Positions 23,662-32,151 of a stretch of DNA of 53,905 nucleotides are shown one piece after another. Made by a program: the position numbers and the translations under genes. The number at the start of each line of letters is the position of its first letter. The stretch's first letter is position 1. The notes beneath the pieces were generated by a model. That model did no database searches. It was not told the DNA's origin and saw only the letters and a list, made by a program, of their open reading frames with translations. This stretch comes from a virus: positions 1 to 53,905 of the IMG/VR virus record IMGVR_UViG_3300048836_001050; one strand, 5' to 3'.

Positions 23662-25306
23662 TATTTGCATCCTCCACAAAATCACTTCGCGCCATCGCCG
23701 CGGCGCGCTCTTCGTCCACGCCCGCTTCAAGGGCGGCTTCTTCGACGCCCGCGCCAGCCGCGCTCCACAACTGCGCGATGGTCGCCTGGTTCTTCTTCCA
23801 TTCCTGCGATGACTCCTGCTCACCCTGCAATTTTTGCTGCTCTCCATCTAAATCTTCGATTCCAAGCATGGATTGCGCGGTTTCCCGCGAGATCATTCCG
23901 CCTTCGTGCAGTTCCAGCAAAGCGCGCTTTTCATCCGGCGTCATCGGCCCGGGATCGAGGCGGCAGTCCACGCGCACGCGCAGCTCCTTGAACCGTTTCA
24001 AGCTGTCTTTATCATCGGCGAGAAACGCGGCCAAGAGCAGCACCGCGCGCAGCCGGGAGCGGAGTACGCCCTCGATCTTCGGCTTGGTTTTCAAAAGGCT
24101 TTGCACGAAGTCGGCGCGCGCCTGCACGCGGGAAACCGCCGAAGCCGTCGCATCGCCGGAAATCAAAACGTGGAGTTGCGAAACGGCCTGATAAAAGCCG
24201 CGCTCGAAGCGCTCGGCGGCGGTGATGAGCGGCTCGGGCGAAACCGGATCGCTGATAATGACCGCGCCGTTGGCAATTTTCTCGTTGCCGGTATCATCTC
24301 TGTAAACAATGCCGGTTAAAAAATTCGCGGCGTCGGCGCCGACTTCCAAAGCCGCCGCTTCCAGCCGGTAACCTTCGGCCTTGCTCGTATCAGACACCTG
24401 CACCTGCGGGCGCTGCAAGTTGATGTAGTTGCGCTCGCGAAAACCGGCCAGATCGCCATTCTTCAAAATCATCGAATTGATGACGTTGAGCGCGTTTTGC
24501 AGTTTGTGCGCGGCGGGCGAAATCAACGACGGCAGTTCGGCGACATCCACGTACAATTCGCCGCCCAGATCCTGAATCGCCTCACCACCCTCGACGATCA
24601 CGTCCTCTTCGAGAATGCGAATCACGGTTTGGCCCGCGGCGTTCACAAAGGAGATTTCGACGCGCTCGACTTCGACTTCCTTGCCGTCGCGCAGCACGTT
24701 TTCTTTGTAAACGAAGATTGAAACCGGCTGCATGGTCGCGCGCTCGACGTGAACCGTCGCGCTTTCGGGCGCCGGGCATTCCATGTAAATCGCGTCCAGT
24801 GCGCTCTTCCAATCACTGTTTTTCAGGAGCCTTCCGTCTTCGCGCAAAAGACCTGACGGCACCCACACGCGCAGCGCCGCGCGCCCGGTAGCGATCAGTT
24901 GGGCTGCGAATTCTCCCAGCACTTCATGGCCGCCCTGCGCATCCCACCACGCGCCCACGGCGGCGTTGGTTTCTTCGATGTCGCGCGCTTCTTCGGGCGC
25001 CATTTCCTCGTCTTCTTTTAATGCGCGCGCCAGCACGTATTCGAACGCCGGCTCGTGCCCGACGACGCCATCCACATGGCGACGCGTCGCTTCCTCGATC
25101 AGTGGCTGCGGCACGAACATGCGCGCGAGTTCTTCTTCAACCACGGCGCGGTTCTCGGCGTCGAGCGGTGGGCGCGTCCCGGCCCAGGCGTCCATGTTCT
25201 GCCAGTAATCGCCGTCCAGATACCGGAGCGTGGTTTTCGCGCCGGGCGAAAGCGCGGGCACGAGCGCCTTGGCGTCATCGGTTTTGGTGAGTTCGTTCGG
25301 GTTCAT
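23651..25306 (-). CDS. Portal protein
   Basis: This 551-residue protein sits directly downstream of the large terminase gene. It has the expected helical crown-type C-terminus (about 440-551) and a wing/stem region. LQNALNVINSMILKNGDLAG and RERNYINLQRPQ are typical of SPP1/DUF1073-like portals. It would form the dodecameric DNA gate and packaging motor dock. No internal protease domain is seen. Confidence 0.75.
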   Translation of the reverse strand: MNPNELTKTDDAKALVPALSPGAKTTLRYLDGDYWQNMDAWAGTRPPLDAENRAVVEEELARMFVPQPLIEEATRRHVDGVVGHEPAFEYVLARALKEDEEMAPEEARDIEETNAAVGAWWDAQGGHEVLGEFAAQLIATGRAALRVWVPSGLLREDGRLLKNSDWKSALDAIYMECPAPESATVHVERATMQPVSIFVYKENVLRDGKEVEVERVEISFVNAAGQTVIRILEEDVIVEGGEAIQDLGGELYVDVAELPSLISPAAHKLQNALNVINSMILKNGDLAGFRERNYINLQRPQVQVSDTSKAEGYRLEAAALEVGADAANFLTGIVYRDDTGNEKIANGAVIISDPVSPEPLITAAERFERGFYQAVSQLHVLISGDATASAVSRVQARADFVQSLLKTKPKIEGVLRSRLRAVLLLAAFLADDKDSLKRFKELRVRVDCRLDPGPMTPDEKRALLELHEGGMISRETAQSMLGIEDLDGEQQKLQGEQESSQEWKKNQATIAQLWSAAGAGVEEAALEAGVDEERAAAMARSDFVEDANNAE

Positions 25307-25318
25307 GGAATGAATTTT

Positions 25319-26917
25319 TTATCGCCTTGATTGAATGTTATGTTGATGCGCGCTGCGCCAGTTCGTCATGCCGCGCCCGCTGGTCGAAGGCGGAATATTC
25401 GTTTTAGGCAACGGTTCCGGTTCGTCATACAGCGTTTGAATCACGGCGTCGGCGGCATCCGTCGAGCGGTGCAGCCGTTTTTTCACGTCGTCTTTGCTTT
25501 CGACTTTGATTCGTTCGCGCCCTGCCTCTTTCCACTTGGGCGCGCTCAAATCGCCCGTCAGCCGGTCATCGGGCGGCAGCGCCCAGTTCTCGCCATACTG
25601 AGGATCGAGCATCTCGCGCATCGTCCACCACGCCCAACTCCGCAAATCGGCAAACCCGAACTCGCCGCTCCGATCCGTTTTCTCGCGCCCGCGTCGGTCT
25701 TTCAGTGGCTGCGTCGCGCCTGCTACAAAGCCCAGCACGTTACTAAACCCCAACCGGCGCAAGTGACTCACGGTTCCCGATCCCACGCCGATGGCATCCA
25801 CCACGCAGCGCAGATTCTTGTTGTCGTCCATCACGCGCGCCGCGCGGTCGCCGATCTTAAGCGGGTCGCTCGACGTCTCGTAAACCAGATTGTCAATCGC
25901 CTTTTTCACATTTCCCTGTTGCACATCAAACAATTTCGCCAATGCCGAAGGATCGCCACCCGCGCCTACATCCACGCCGAGCGCCTCGAGTACTCCCGGC
26001 TTGCCTGCCTCATCCCATTCCTTCCACCGCTCCTGCGCCGCTTCGATCCACGACAGCGGAATCACCGTGTCTTCTTCCTCCGAAGCGAAGTTGCCGAGTA
26101 CTCTCCGTTGATAAAGCGAGCTTTCTTCGCCCCACTGCGCTTTACGCTGCTCGGCCCACTCCTGCGACACGCGCCGCGCCCGGATCGTTTCTTCGAGCGT
26201 GACCGCCCGCGCCCACCAGTCTTCGAAACCGGCCTTCTTCGACTGGATGTCGTAGAACCGCCCGAACGGATCACCGGGAGTACTCACCGCGAGGGCATAC
26301 GCTTCGCCGGGCAAGTCGCCCCCTGCCGTCGAGAACGCGCCCTCGGCGGCATCGAACGTCGCGTCGGGAATCGTTTTCGACTCGTCAAACAAATAAAACA
26401 AACAATCCGCGTGCGCGCCCTCAATGTATTCCGGCACGTCCGACGCCACGGCGAACGCTTCGCCGGTCGAGAGTTTCAAGTTCAGCTTTTGCAACTCCAA
26501 CCGCTCATCAAACGGAGCGCGCCCGATTTTCTCCCAGCGCAGTTTTCGCGACCATTTGTGGATTTCGGGCCAGAGGAACTTCGTGAGCTGTCGCCAAGCG
26601 GAGGCGGTAGTGGCGATCTTCCAGTCTTCGCCGTCACGCGTCAAAGCGAACCAAAGCACGCCCCACGCCGACAGCGAGGTTTTACCCAGACCATGCGGAC
26701 CGCGCACGCACACGCGCCGCCGCAACGGGAATTCTTCCATGATTTCATTCTGGTAAAAGGACGGCCCTTCGCCGTCCTTCCACGCGATGCAATCATGGAC
26801 AAACCCTGCCCAGTTGTGGCGATACCGAGTTTTAAAGGTGCTGTGAATCGGCGCGCTCGTGCTTTGACGCCGCCGCCGCTCAAGTTCCGCCTGCGCCCGA
26901 ATCTGCAATGTCGTCAT
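25319..26917 (-). CDS. terL: Terminase large subunit
   Basis: This 532-residue protein has Walker A GPHGLGKTS at about residues 73-81, Walker B LFYLFDESK at about 171-179, and an RNase H-type nuclease with GVDVGAGGDPS at about 305 and a late acidic motif STDAADAVI at about 495. It packages DNA into proheads. The gene overlaps the end of the small subunit gene. The long opposite-strand frame (25331-27127) is only its shadow. Confidence 0.93.
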   Translation of the reverse strand: MTTLQIRAQAELERRRRQSTSAPIHSTFKTRYRHNWAGFVHDCIAWKDGEGPSFYQNEIMEEFPLRRRVCVRGPHGLGKTSLSAWGVLWFALTRDGEDWKIATTASAWRQLTKFLWPEIHKWSRKLRWEKIGRAPFDERLELQKLNLKLSTGEAFAVASDVPEYIEGAHADCLFYLFDESKTIPDATFDAAEGAFSTAGGDLPGEAYALAVSTPGDPFGRFYDIQSKKAGFEDWWARAVTLEETIRARRVSQEWAEQRKAQWGEESSLYQRRVLGNFASEEEDTVIPLSWIEAAQERWKEWDEAGKPGVLEALGVDVGAGGDPSALAKLFDVQQGNVKKAIDNLVYETSSDPLKIGDRAARVMDDNKNLRCVVDAIGVGSGTVSHLRRLGFSNVLGFVAGATQPLKDRRGREKTDRSGEFGFADLRSWAWWTMREMLDPQYGENWALPPDDRLTGDLSAPKWKEAGRERIKVESKDDVKKRLHRSTDAADAVIQTLYDEPEPLPKTNIPPSTSGRGMTNWRSAHQHNIQSRR

Positions 26918-27521
26918 GAGGATTCAGTGCGCCCGCTTCGTTTCCCGCTCCTTCGGTCAGTCCCAGAACTTTGTAAATGCTCTCGCCTTTCGACAATCGC
27001 AAAAGCTGTTCTTCGCTTAAAGTACTCAGGTCAATATATTTCACGATGTCCGACTCGCCGCCCAGCATTTTCTGTGCGGCCAGCAAGCGCGCCACGCTAT
27101 TCAAGTTCCAGCGCACCGGCTCAATAATCGTCGTGCCGCCGCTCCCGCCGCTGGTGACTTTGGCCAGCGGAAAGTCCAGCATCTTCTCGACCTTCTCCAC
27201 CAGCCGCTCGCGGACTGTGAACAAGCGATCCTCCAAAGCCTGCTGGCGCTCGCGCAGGCGCTCCTCGCTTTGCTGCTGTTGCCACACGTCCCACGCCGCC
27301 GCGCGCTCACGCCACCGCCATTTTTCAAAAACCTGATGCCACGCGCCCGACGCCTGGCTTTGCTTTTCTTTGCCTTTCTTTGCCTGAATCGTGTTGTAAG
27401 CCGCCACCAGCGAACGGGACGGCCCCAGCATCAACCACACGTGAAACCACTCGTAATGATGTTTTTTTTCGCCGGGCTGCCTCTCCCAGACCGGAATATT
27501 CTGCTCGCTCTGCGCCTCCAT
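26880..27521 (-). CDS. terS: Terminase small subunit-like protein
   Basis: This 213-residue protein lies directly upstream of and overlaps terL. The N-terminal half has SRSLVAAYNTIQAKKGKEK and WHQVFEKWRWRERAAAWDVW, typical of small-terminase HTH segments. A coiled coil at about 85-115 would support oligomerisation. It should recognise the packaging site. Confidence 0.75.
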   Translation of the reverse strand: MEAQSEQNIPVWERQPGEKKHHYEWFHVWLMLGPSRSLVAAYNTIQAKKGKEKQSQASGAWHQVFEKWRWRERAAAWDVWQQQQSEERLRERQQALEDRLFTVRERLVEKVEKMLDFPLAKVTSGGSGGTTIIEPVRWNLNSVARLLAAQKMLGGESDIVKYIDLSTLSEEQLLRLSKGESIYKVLGLTEGAGNEAGALNPHDDIADSGAGGT

Positions 27522-27542
27522 AAATCACCAACAAAAAATTCT

Positions 27543-27590
27543 CGACTTCCCTTGAACCTTCATCCGAAGCTGCTTAATATGGCAGCCATG
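27543..27590 (+). promoter_or_regulatory. Conserved promoter element, copy 1
   Basis: TTGAAC (27552-27557) and TAATAT (27575-27580) are 17 nt apart, a good sigma70-like promoter with start point about 27587-27588. The flanks ACTTCCCTTGAACC, AAGCTGCTTAA and CAGCCATG recur in the same order and spacing on the minus strand at 46443-46489. Two distant loci therefore share the element. Confidence 0.6.
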
Positions 27591-27818
27591 AATACAACTA
27601 CCACCAACCCGCCCGATATTGAAGTCCTCGCCGCCCGCGTCCGACTTTGCAAAAAGACCGTTGCCGACTACAAGCGCGGTCATGCGCTCGGTCATGTTTC
27701 CTACGACGATCTCGCCGCCGCAGGCAAAGAACTTTCCGCTGCCATGTTCGAGTACTCCCAGGCGAAGTTTCCAAACGTCAAGCCGCGCCGTATTCCGTAT
27801 CAGGCGATCATTCGCTGA
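27588..27818 (+). CDS. Small cargo protein on the counter strand (76 aa)
   Basis: This protein (MNTTTTNPPDIEVLAARVRL..., with YDDLAAAGKELSAAMFEYSQ) is helical and charged. The predicted transcript begins at the ATG at 27588, so it would be leaderless; an in-frame ATG at 27579 lies within the -10 box. The gene sits between the divergent small terminase gene and the convergent ParB-methyltransferase gene, and a rightward terminator follows at 27.85 kb. Promoter, gene and terminator make a self-contained unit. Function unknown. The overlapping minus-strand frame looks like a shadow. Confidence 0.6.
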   Translation: MNTTTTNPPDIEVLAARVRLCKKTVADYKRGHALGHVSYDDLAAAGKELSAAMFEYSQAKFPNVKPRRIPYQAIIR

Positions 27819-29334
27819 CACCTTCTTCGCCTTCTTCCACGCTCAAATCCCCGAATTCGGTTGCTCCCAGAATATCGGGGATTTTTTGTGGATCGCCTTT
27901 ATAAAAGACCTGAACGTACTGATGCGTTCGTCCCAACTTGCGATATTTTCCAAACTGCGCGTTCACGCGGATCGGCAGGCTGCCGAACGGCGTGAGCAGA
28001 ATCGCGTCGTTGTAATACGAGCAGCCCGCGCTCGTAAACGCCTCGACGGTATCTTCAATAAACGGCAATAAGCAGCCCTTGTGCTCGCCTTCTTTGGGAT
28101 CGCGGCACGAGCCGATCACGAAGCACGCGAAGCGATTTTCTTTCAGGCGCGCGGCGGCGGCGTGGATAATGGCGCGATATCCCGCGCGAAAGTCGGCATA
28201 GTCCATGCGCGACAAGTCGCGCGGATCGTCGGAGTAGATCTCCAGCCCCGCATACGGCGGGCAGGAAAAAATATAATCAGCCTGCCAGTCCGCGCCGATG
28301 CCTTCCTGCTGCGTCAGAAGTGATTCGAGCTGCGTACTGTCGCCGTTGATCCACGTCGGCTCATGAGCGATGCCGCGCTCGCCCCATGCCTCTTTAACGC
28401 GAGGCCACGTTTCTATGTTCGCGCTGATTTGCTTCGGGTTCAAGTCAAGACCGACATACTCGCGTCCCAGCAATGCGGCCATCGCTCCGCGCGTCACGCC
28501 GCCCGAAAACGGATCGAGTACTTTGCCGCCTTCAGGACAAAACCAGCGATAAGCCAATTCGCACAGGACGGGATCGAAGCCGCTCGTGCCGTGCAAAACG
28601 TTCATGCCGCGCTTTTTGGCTTCTTCGATGATTTCCGGCCAGGACGGAGTACGACCCCATTCCTGAATTAACTGCGTGCGCAGCTCGTACATCGCGGGCG
28701 ACTGGCAACTGTTGGAATACGTGATGTTGTCGTCGCGCCCGATTTCGCTGAACATCCCAAAGGCGTGCCAGGCGCGCTTGCGCTCCTGCCAGTAGCCCTG
28801 CCGCGCATCAAGCACGCTAAAAGGCGGAACGCCAAAGCGCGCAGCGAGCGTAGCTTTGGCCTGCGTTTTCTGCTCCTCGCTGGCCGCGTCCTCGGCGTTC
28901 TGCTGCTGGGATTCCAATTCACTCAGCAGATCGCTTAAAAACGCGTCGTCGTAACCCGTGCCTTCGAGGGTGCCCTGCTCTTCCTGAATCTCTTTCAAAA
29001 GCGCGGCGAGTGTGGTCTCATCATCGCTGCCCAGCCGCGCGGTGCGATTGTCGCTCGCCAGCACGCGCAGGGCATGGGCGTCGGAATCGGTTTCGATGAT
29101 CTCGACGGGAATCTGAGCCATTCCCAATTCGCGCGCCGCCATCACACGGTGGTTGCCGGCGAGGACTTTGCCGCTGCGTTTGTCCACCACCACGCGCCCC
29201 CAGAATCCGTTTTGCCGAAACGATTCGATGATGGATTCCAGATCGCCACGATTGGGATTCGCTTCGTGCAGGGACAGCGAATTCGGCTCGCGCATAGCGG
29301 TTTCGATGTTGAGGATGCGAATGTCCTGGCTCAT
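27808..29334 (-). CDS. ParB-like domain fused to DNA methyltransferase
   Basis: The 508-residue protein has an N-terminal ParB/Srx-type domain (about 1-110: NPNRGDLESIIESFRQNGF, KVLAGNHRVMAARELG). The C-terminal half is an amino-methyltransferase of the beta class, with motif IV SCPPYAG (about 377) and motif I DPFSGGVTRGAMAALL (about 289). ParB-MTase fusions are common near phage terminases; they methylate adenine or N4-cytosine, perhaps to protect or mark phage DNA for packaging. The 3' end overlaps the rightward cargo gene and its terminator. Confidence 0.85.
   Translation of the reverse strand: MSQDIRILNIETAMREPNSLSLHEANPNRGDLESIIESFRQNGFWGRVVVDKRSGKVLAGNHRVMAARELGMAQIPVEIIETDSDAHALRVLASDNRTARLGSDDETTLAALLKEIQEEQGTLEGTGYDDAFLSDLLSELESQQQNAEDAASEEQKTQAKATLAARFGVPPFSVLDARQGYWQERKRAWHAFGMFSEIGRDDNITYSNSCQSPAMYELRTQLIQEWGRTPSWPEIIEEAKKRGMNVLHGTSGFDPVLCELAYRWFCPEGGKVLDPFSGGVTRGAMAALLGREYVGLDLNPKQISANIETWPRVKEAWGERGIAHEPTWINGDSTQLESLLTQQEGIGADWQADYIFSCPPYAGLEIYSDDPRDLSRMDYADFRAGYRAIIHAAAARLKENRFACFVIGSCRDPKEGEHKGCLLPFIEDTVEAFTSAGCSYYNDAILLTPFGSLPIRVNAQFGKYRKLGRTHQYVQVFYKGDPQKIPDILGATEFGDLSVEEGEEGVSE
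27847..27888 (+). terminator. Rho-independent terminator, rightward
   Basis: A perfect 8-bp stem (ATCCCCGA at 27847-27854, TCGGGGAT at 27875-27882) with a 20-nt loop is followed by TTTTTG. It lies inside the 3' end of the opposite-strand methyltransferase gene and would end the transcript of the small cargo gene. Confidence 0.7.
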
Positions 29335-29696
29335 AAAATTTCTTCCACTCCGTCAGCATCGCGCAACACATGCACCCGCACGCCGAACAAGGCGGCGAAG
29401 CGGTGAAACCGCTCCTGCTTATCGGATAATTTACCCGTCCGGGTTTTGACTTCAATCAGCAACACTCGCGCTTCGCCGGTTGCGGGATCACCCTTGAACG
29501 CCGCCAGATCAGGAAAGCCGCACGCCGCGTTCATCCCGTAAACGATGTAGTTCTTCACGTATTTGCCGCGCGCGTCCGTAAAGCCGCCGCCGTTAAAACG
29601 CACTACCATGTAACCGTGATAGCGCAGCGTGGCGGCGATGGCGTTCTGGATCGCGCGCTCGGCGGGTTCGGGGCGTTGGAGCTTCAGGGTTTTCAT
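29331..29696 (-). CDS. VRR-NUC nuclease domain protein
   Basis: This 121-residue protein is read from the ATG at 29696. It contains the VRR-NUC core: AERAIQNAIAATLRYHGY, ACGFPDLAAFKG, VLLIEVKTRTGKLSDKQERF. The D...ExK pattern is the PD-(D/E)xK active site. Stand-alone VRR-NUC proteins are common in phages and are thought to resolve branched DNA before or during packaging. It overlaps the methyltransferase gene by ATGA. Confidence 0.85.
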   Translation of the reverse strand: MKTLKLQRPEPAERAIQNAIAATLRYHGYMVVRFNGGGFTDARGKYVKNYIVYGMNAACGFPDLAAFKGDPATGEARVLLIEVKTRTGKLSDKQERFHRFAALFGVRVHVLRDADGVEEIL

Positions 29697-29701
29697 CGCT
29701 T

Positions 29702-30304
29702 TTATGCCTCGTCGCTTTCCCGGCGCCGGTGGCAGTCGCCGATCCAGCCCAGCACTTCGCCGCCCGGCCCAAACATGCGCTTGCCGGAAATCCGCACCGG
29801 AGCGCCATTCACGAAACGGTAATGAAACTCGAAATCGCGCTTGTCGGCAACCGCGCTTTTCCACGCCGCCGAAAGTTCTTCGCGGTCATCGGGATGCACC
29901 AGGGTTTTCCAGCCCAGGCCCATGAATTCGCCCGGCGCGGCACCCGCCAGGCGAGCCATCGCCGGATTGACGTAGGTGCATAGCCCGTTGGCATCGGTTT
30001 CCCAGATACCGACCGCGTCCAGGTTATACATTGCGAGTTGGCGCTGCCCGATGAGGCCGATATTACGATTGGCGACATTGACCTTCTGCTCGATGCGGTT
30101 GGCTGCGTCGCGCAGGCTGCCGCCGCCGTTGGGGCGCAGTTCCCGCTCGATGAAGAACAGCGCCTCGCGCAATTTTTTGATGCCCTCGAGCGTCGGCTTG
30201 CCGATGAACTTCCAGATCACCGCGCAGGCCGTCAGCACGCCCGCCGCCTGTCCGAGAAAAACAGTGAGCGTCTGCCAGCTTTGGGCATCGAGGTGCAAGT
30301 CCAT
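29702..30304 (-). CDS. Membrane-anchored PAS domain protein
   Basis: The ATG at 30304 gives a 200-residue protein. Residues about 10-32 form a transmembrane helix (LTVFLGQAAGVLTACAVIW) and a short coiled coil follows. Then comes a PAS_3-type domain at about 90-195: LDAVGIWETDANGLCTYVNP, LGWKTLVHPDDREEL and VRISGKRMFGPGGEVLGW. No kinase, cyclase or HTH output follows, so it is a bare sensor or binding module. It lies between VRR-NUC and the lysis genes on the late transcript. PAS domains in phages are rare to my knowledge. No clear Shine-Dalgarno sequence precedes the start. Confidence 0.7.
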   Translation of the reverse strand: MDLHLDAQSWQTLTVFLGQAAGVLTACAVIWKFIGKPTLEGIKKLREALFFIERELRPNGGGSLRDAANRIEQKVNVANRNIGLIGQRQLAMYNLDAVGIWETDANGLCTYVNPAMARLAGAAPGEFMGLGWKTLVHPDDREELSAAWKSAVADKRDFEFHYRFVNGAPVRISGKRMFGPGGEVLGWIGDCHRRRESDEA

Positions 30305-30337
30305 AAACGTAGTTTTTGAGAAAACGTAAAAGTTGAA

Positions 30338-30375
30338 AATCAACGCCGAAAGAAGGAGTACTCCCGGCGCTGATT
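30338..30375. terminator. Bidirectional hairpin with AGTACT loop
   Basis: Arms AATCAACGCCG (30338-30348) and CGGCGCTGATT (30365-30375) pair with one mismatch. The 16-nt loop carries GGAGTACTCC. T-rich tracts follow on both strands (TTTTT on plus, TTTTC on minus). It lies between the coiled-coil membrane protein and the PAS gene. Confidence 0.5.
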
Positions 30376-30392
30376 TTTGCTCCTTGCCGAAA

Positions 30393-30791
30393 TTACGCGC
30401 TCGCTTCCGGCGCATCGCCTTCGGGCACGTCGCCTTCCGGCGTCGCTTCACCGGTTTCGCCGGATTCGGTTTCGCCGCTTTCGGCGGGTAATGTTTCGAC
30501 AGTGCCGCTCATCGAAGCGCTGATGGCTTTCAGTTCCGCGATTTCGTCGGTCAAGTCAATCTGCGGCGTGTTGGCGTTCTTTTCTTCCAGCGCCGCGATC
30601 GTCGCATCAGTGCGCGTTTTGAATCCTTCAAACGCGGTTTTCACTTCGCTAATCGCCTGCTGTAACTGCTGTTCCTGTTCGTTCATCTTTTTCTCCAAAT
30701 ACTGAAATTTTTTGCTATGTGAATAGCCCACGATGGCGTTCAAAATCACGCCGCCGCTGACTAACAAAAGCCCTGCTTCAAGTGGCGTCAT
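30393..30791 (-). CDS. Membrane-anchored coiled-coil protein of the lysis region
   Basis: This 132-residue protein has an N-terminal transmembrane helix (PLEAGLLLVSGGVILNAIV), a Gln/Glu coiled coil at about residues 30-90, and a disordered acidic repeat tail (GETGEATPEGDVPEGDAPEA). This resembles small i-spanin or holin-associated proteins, but no lipobox or second spanin is evident. ATGA overlap with the neighbour gene. Confidence 0.5.
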   Translation of the reverse strand: MTPLEAGLLLVSGGVILNAIVGYSHSKKFQYLEKKMNEQEQQLQQAISEVKTAFEGFKTRTDATIAALEEKNANTPQIDLTDEIAELKAISASMSGTVETLPAESGETESGETGEATPEGDVPEGDAPEASA

Positions 30792-31126
30792 TCGTCCACT
30801 CGCTCATAGGTCGCTTCGAACGCATCCGGCTTGCAGGGATAATACTGCTCGCCGTTTTGCTCGGTGATAATCCAATCGCCTGGACAGACCATGTGGCCAC
30901 CCTGCACATCATCAATCCATCCGTGCTCGTGAAAAGTGTGGTTGCACTGATTGCAAATTTCCCTGCCGCTAAAATCAGGAAGTCGAAAGTAGCGCACAAC
31001 TGCACCTTCGGTGCGTTCGCCCGCAACTATTTTGCTCGCAGGCGGCAAATTATCTTCGGGATGATCGCCGTTCTTAAACCACTGTGTCGCTTCCACGATG
31101 ATCGGCTTCTTTCTAAATTTCGCCAC
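30788..31126 (-). CDS. Conserved phage protein (MAKFRKKP family)
   Basis: This 112-residue protein starts at a GTG at 31126 with GGGGAG upstream. The N-terminus AKFRKKPIIVEATQWF and the C-terminus CPGDWIITEQNGEQYYPCKP define a widespread phage family of unknown function. A CxxC-H-H set (CNQCNHTFHEHGW) in the middle may bind zinc and is an addition to the usual short form. Confidence 0.65.
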   Translation of the reverse strand: MAKFRKKPIIVEATQWFKNGDHPEDNLPPASKIVAGERTEGAVVRYFRLPDFSGREICNQCNHTFHEHGWIDDVQGGHMVCPGDWIITEQNGEQYYPCKPDAFEATYERVDE

Positions 31127-31129
31127 TTT

Positions 31130-31303
31130 TCAAACTCCCCTTGCGCGATGATAACGCTGCGCTGCCGTCAAGCGATGCGTGCGATGCTGGCGTTTGCCCG
31201 TGCCGTAAAACGCGCGCGGATTGCCGCCCAAACCTTGCGGCTTTTTCAAACTCAATCCAGCTATCAAAGGCGGCATCAATGCCCACGGTTTTCTCTTTGT
31301 CAT
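31130..31303 (-). CDS. Small basic protein (57 aa)
   Basis: The frame MTKRKPWALMPPLIAGLSLK ... RQHRTHRLTAAQRYHRARGV fills the space between the endolysin and the next gene, starting 3 nt after the endolysin stop. It overlaps the RBS region of the following gene. It is very basic, suggesting nucleic acid binding. Function unknown. Confidence 0.45.
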   Translation of the reverse strand: MTKRKPWALMPPLIAGLSLKKPQGLGGNPRAFYGTGKRQHRTHRLTAAQRYHRARGV

Positions 31304-31305
31304 AA

Positions 31306-32151
31306 TTATTGAATCACCACCTTCCCGAATCCATCATCGAACGCTTTCAGTCCGTTGTGCGCGGCCAGTTTCGTCACCGGCAGCCACGCGCGCCCTTCGA
31401 TGATCTTCGGTTGCGCGGCGACTTCGCGCCCGGTGATCACCACGCTTTGCGCTTCCCGGTTCCAGCCCAATGCAGGCACGCCGTTTTTCTCCTGCCAGGC
31501 GCCGCCGATCCAGTGCGCCCACTTCCAGGCCGGTAGCCAGGCGCGGCCTTCGATGAGCGGCACGGTCGCGATTTGCTTCCCGCCCAGCAAGAGCGGCCAC
31601 ATCTGGGCGCCTTCAAGCGGCGCGGGAACCGCCACAGGCGAAACCTCGGCGCCTTTGGCCGTCGCGCCCTGCGGTAACAACGCCGCCCAGTTCACATACA
31701 GATAGCGAGAGGAGTTTTTGCGAAAGCGCGCATACACGCCGTTGCCGTTGCGTGATCCGCCCGTGTTGGTATTGCCCTCCACGGTTTTCACGCCCTGCGC
31801 GGCGATGTCGGTGACGAGAAAAATATGCGTCGCGTCGTATTTCGAGGCCATCACCAGGCCGCACGCGCCCACTGCGGGAGTACTCCCGATAATCTTTTTG
31901 CGCCGCGCCCAGTTCAAAATCTCGTCACACGACGCGCTGCGGTACCAGACCTGATCGCACAGCGTTTTGCCCAGAACCGTGAGCAGGTTCCACGCCTGGA
32001 AACTCGCGCACCATGGATAGCCCAGTCCGGGCAAGAGATCGGCGCGCTGATACTCGTCCACGCGCCGCCCGCGATTGGTATTGCCGATCTCGCGCACGCC
32101 GACTTCGCCGAGCGCGTTCTGAATGACCGCCTGCACGATGTTCGCACTCAT
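31306..32151 (-). CDS. Endolysin: CHAP amidase/endopeptidase with stalk-type binding repeats
   Basis: This 281-residue protein has an N-terminal CHAP-like domain (about 1-155) with catalytic Cys in GYPWCASFQAWN, His in DATHIFLVTDI and EGNTNTG. After a linker there are two repeats (IEGRAWLPAWKWAHWIGG, IEGRAWLPVTKLAAHNG) like the copper-amine-oxidase N-terminal/stalk domain (PF07833) used for cell-wall binding. There is no signal peptide, so export depends on the holin. ATGA overlap with the holin-like gene. Confidence 0.85.
   Translation of the reverse strand: MSANIVQAVIQNALGEVGVREIGNTNRGRRVDEYQRADLLPGLGYPWCASFQAWNLLTVLGKTLCDQVWYRSASCDEILNWARRKKIIGSTPAVGACGLVMASKYDATHIFLVTDIAAQGVKTVEGNTNTGGSRNGNGVYARFRKNSSRYLYVNWAALLPQGATAKGAEVSPVAVPAPLEGAQMWPLLLGGKQIATVPLIEGRAWLPAWKWAHWIGGAWQEKNGVPALGWNREAQSVVITGREVAAQPKIIEGRAWLPVTKLAAHNGLKAFDDGFGKVVIQ

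Noticed and set aside
25331-27127. 598-codon plus-strand frame opposite the large terminase
   Set aside because: It mirrors terL in GC-rich DNA, has an Arg/His/Pro-rich low-information sequence and no RBS or motif.
27525-27821. 98-codon minus frame over the rightward cargo gene
   Set aside because: The plus frame has promoter, coding-like composition and terminator; the minus frame lacks an RBS.
31372-31381. CACCGGCAG in the endolysin gene and similar single copies at about 12.0 and 19.6 kb
   Set aside because: They lie inside coding sequence and lack pairing flanks, so they are not the leader hairpin element.
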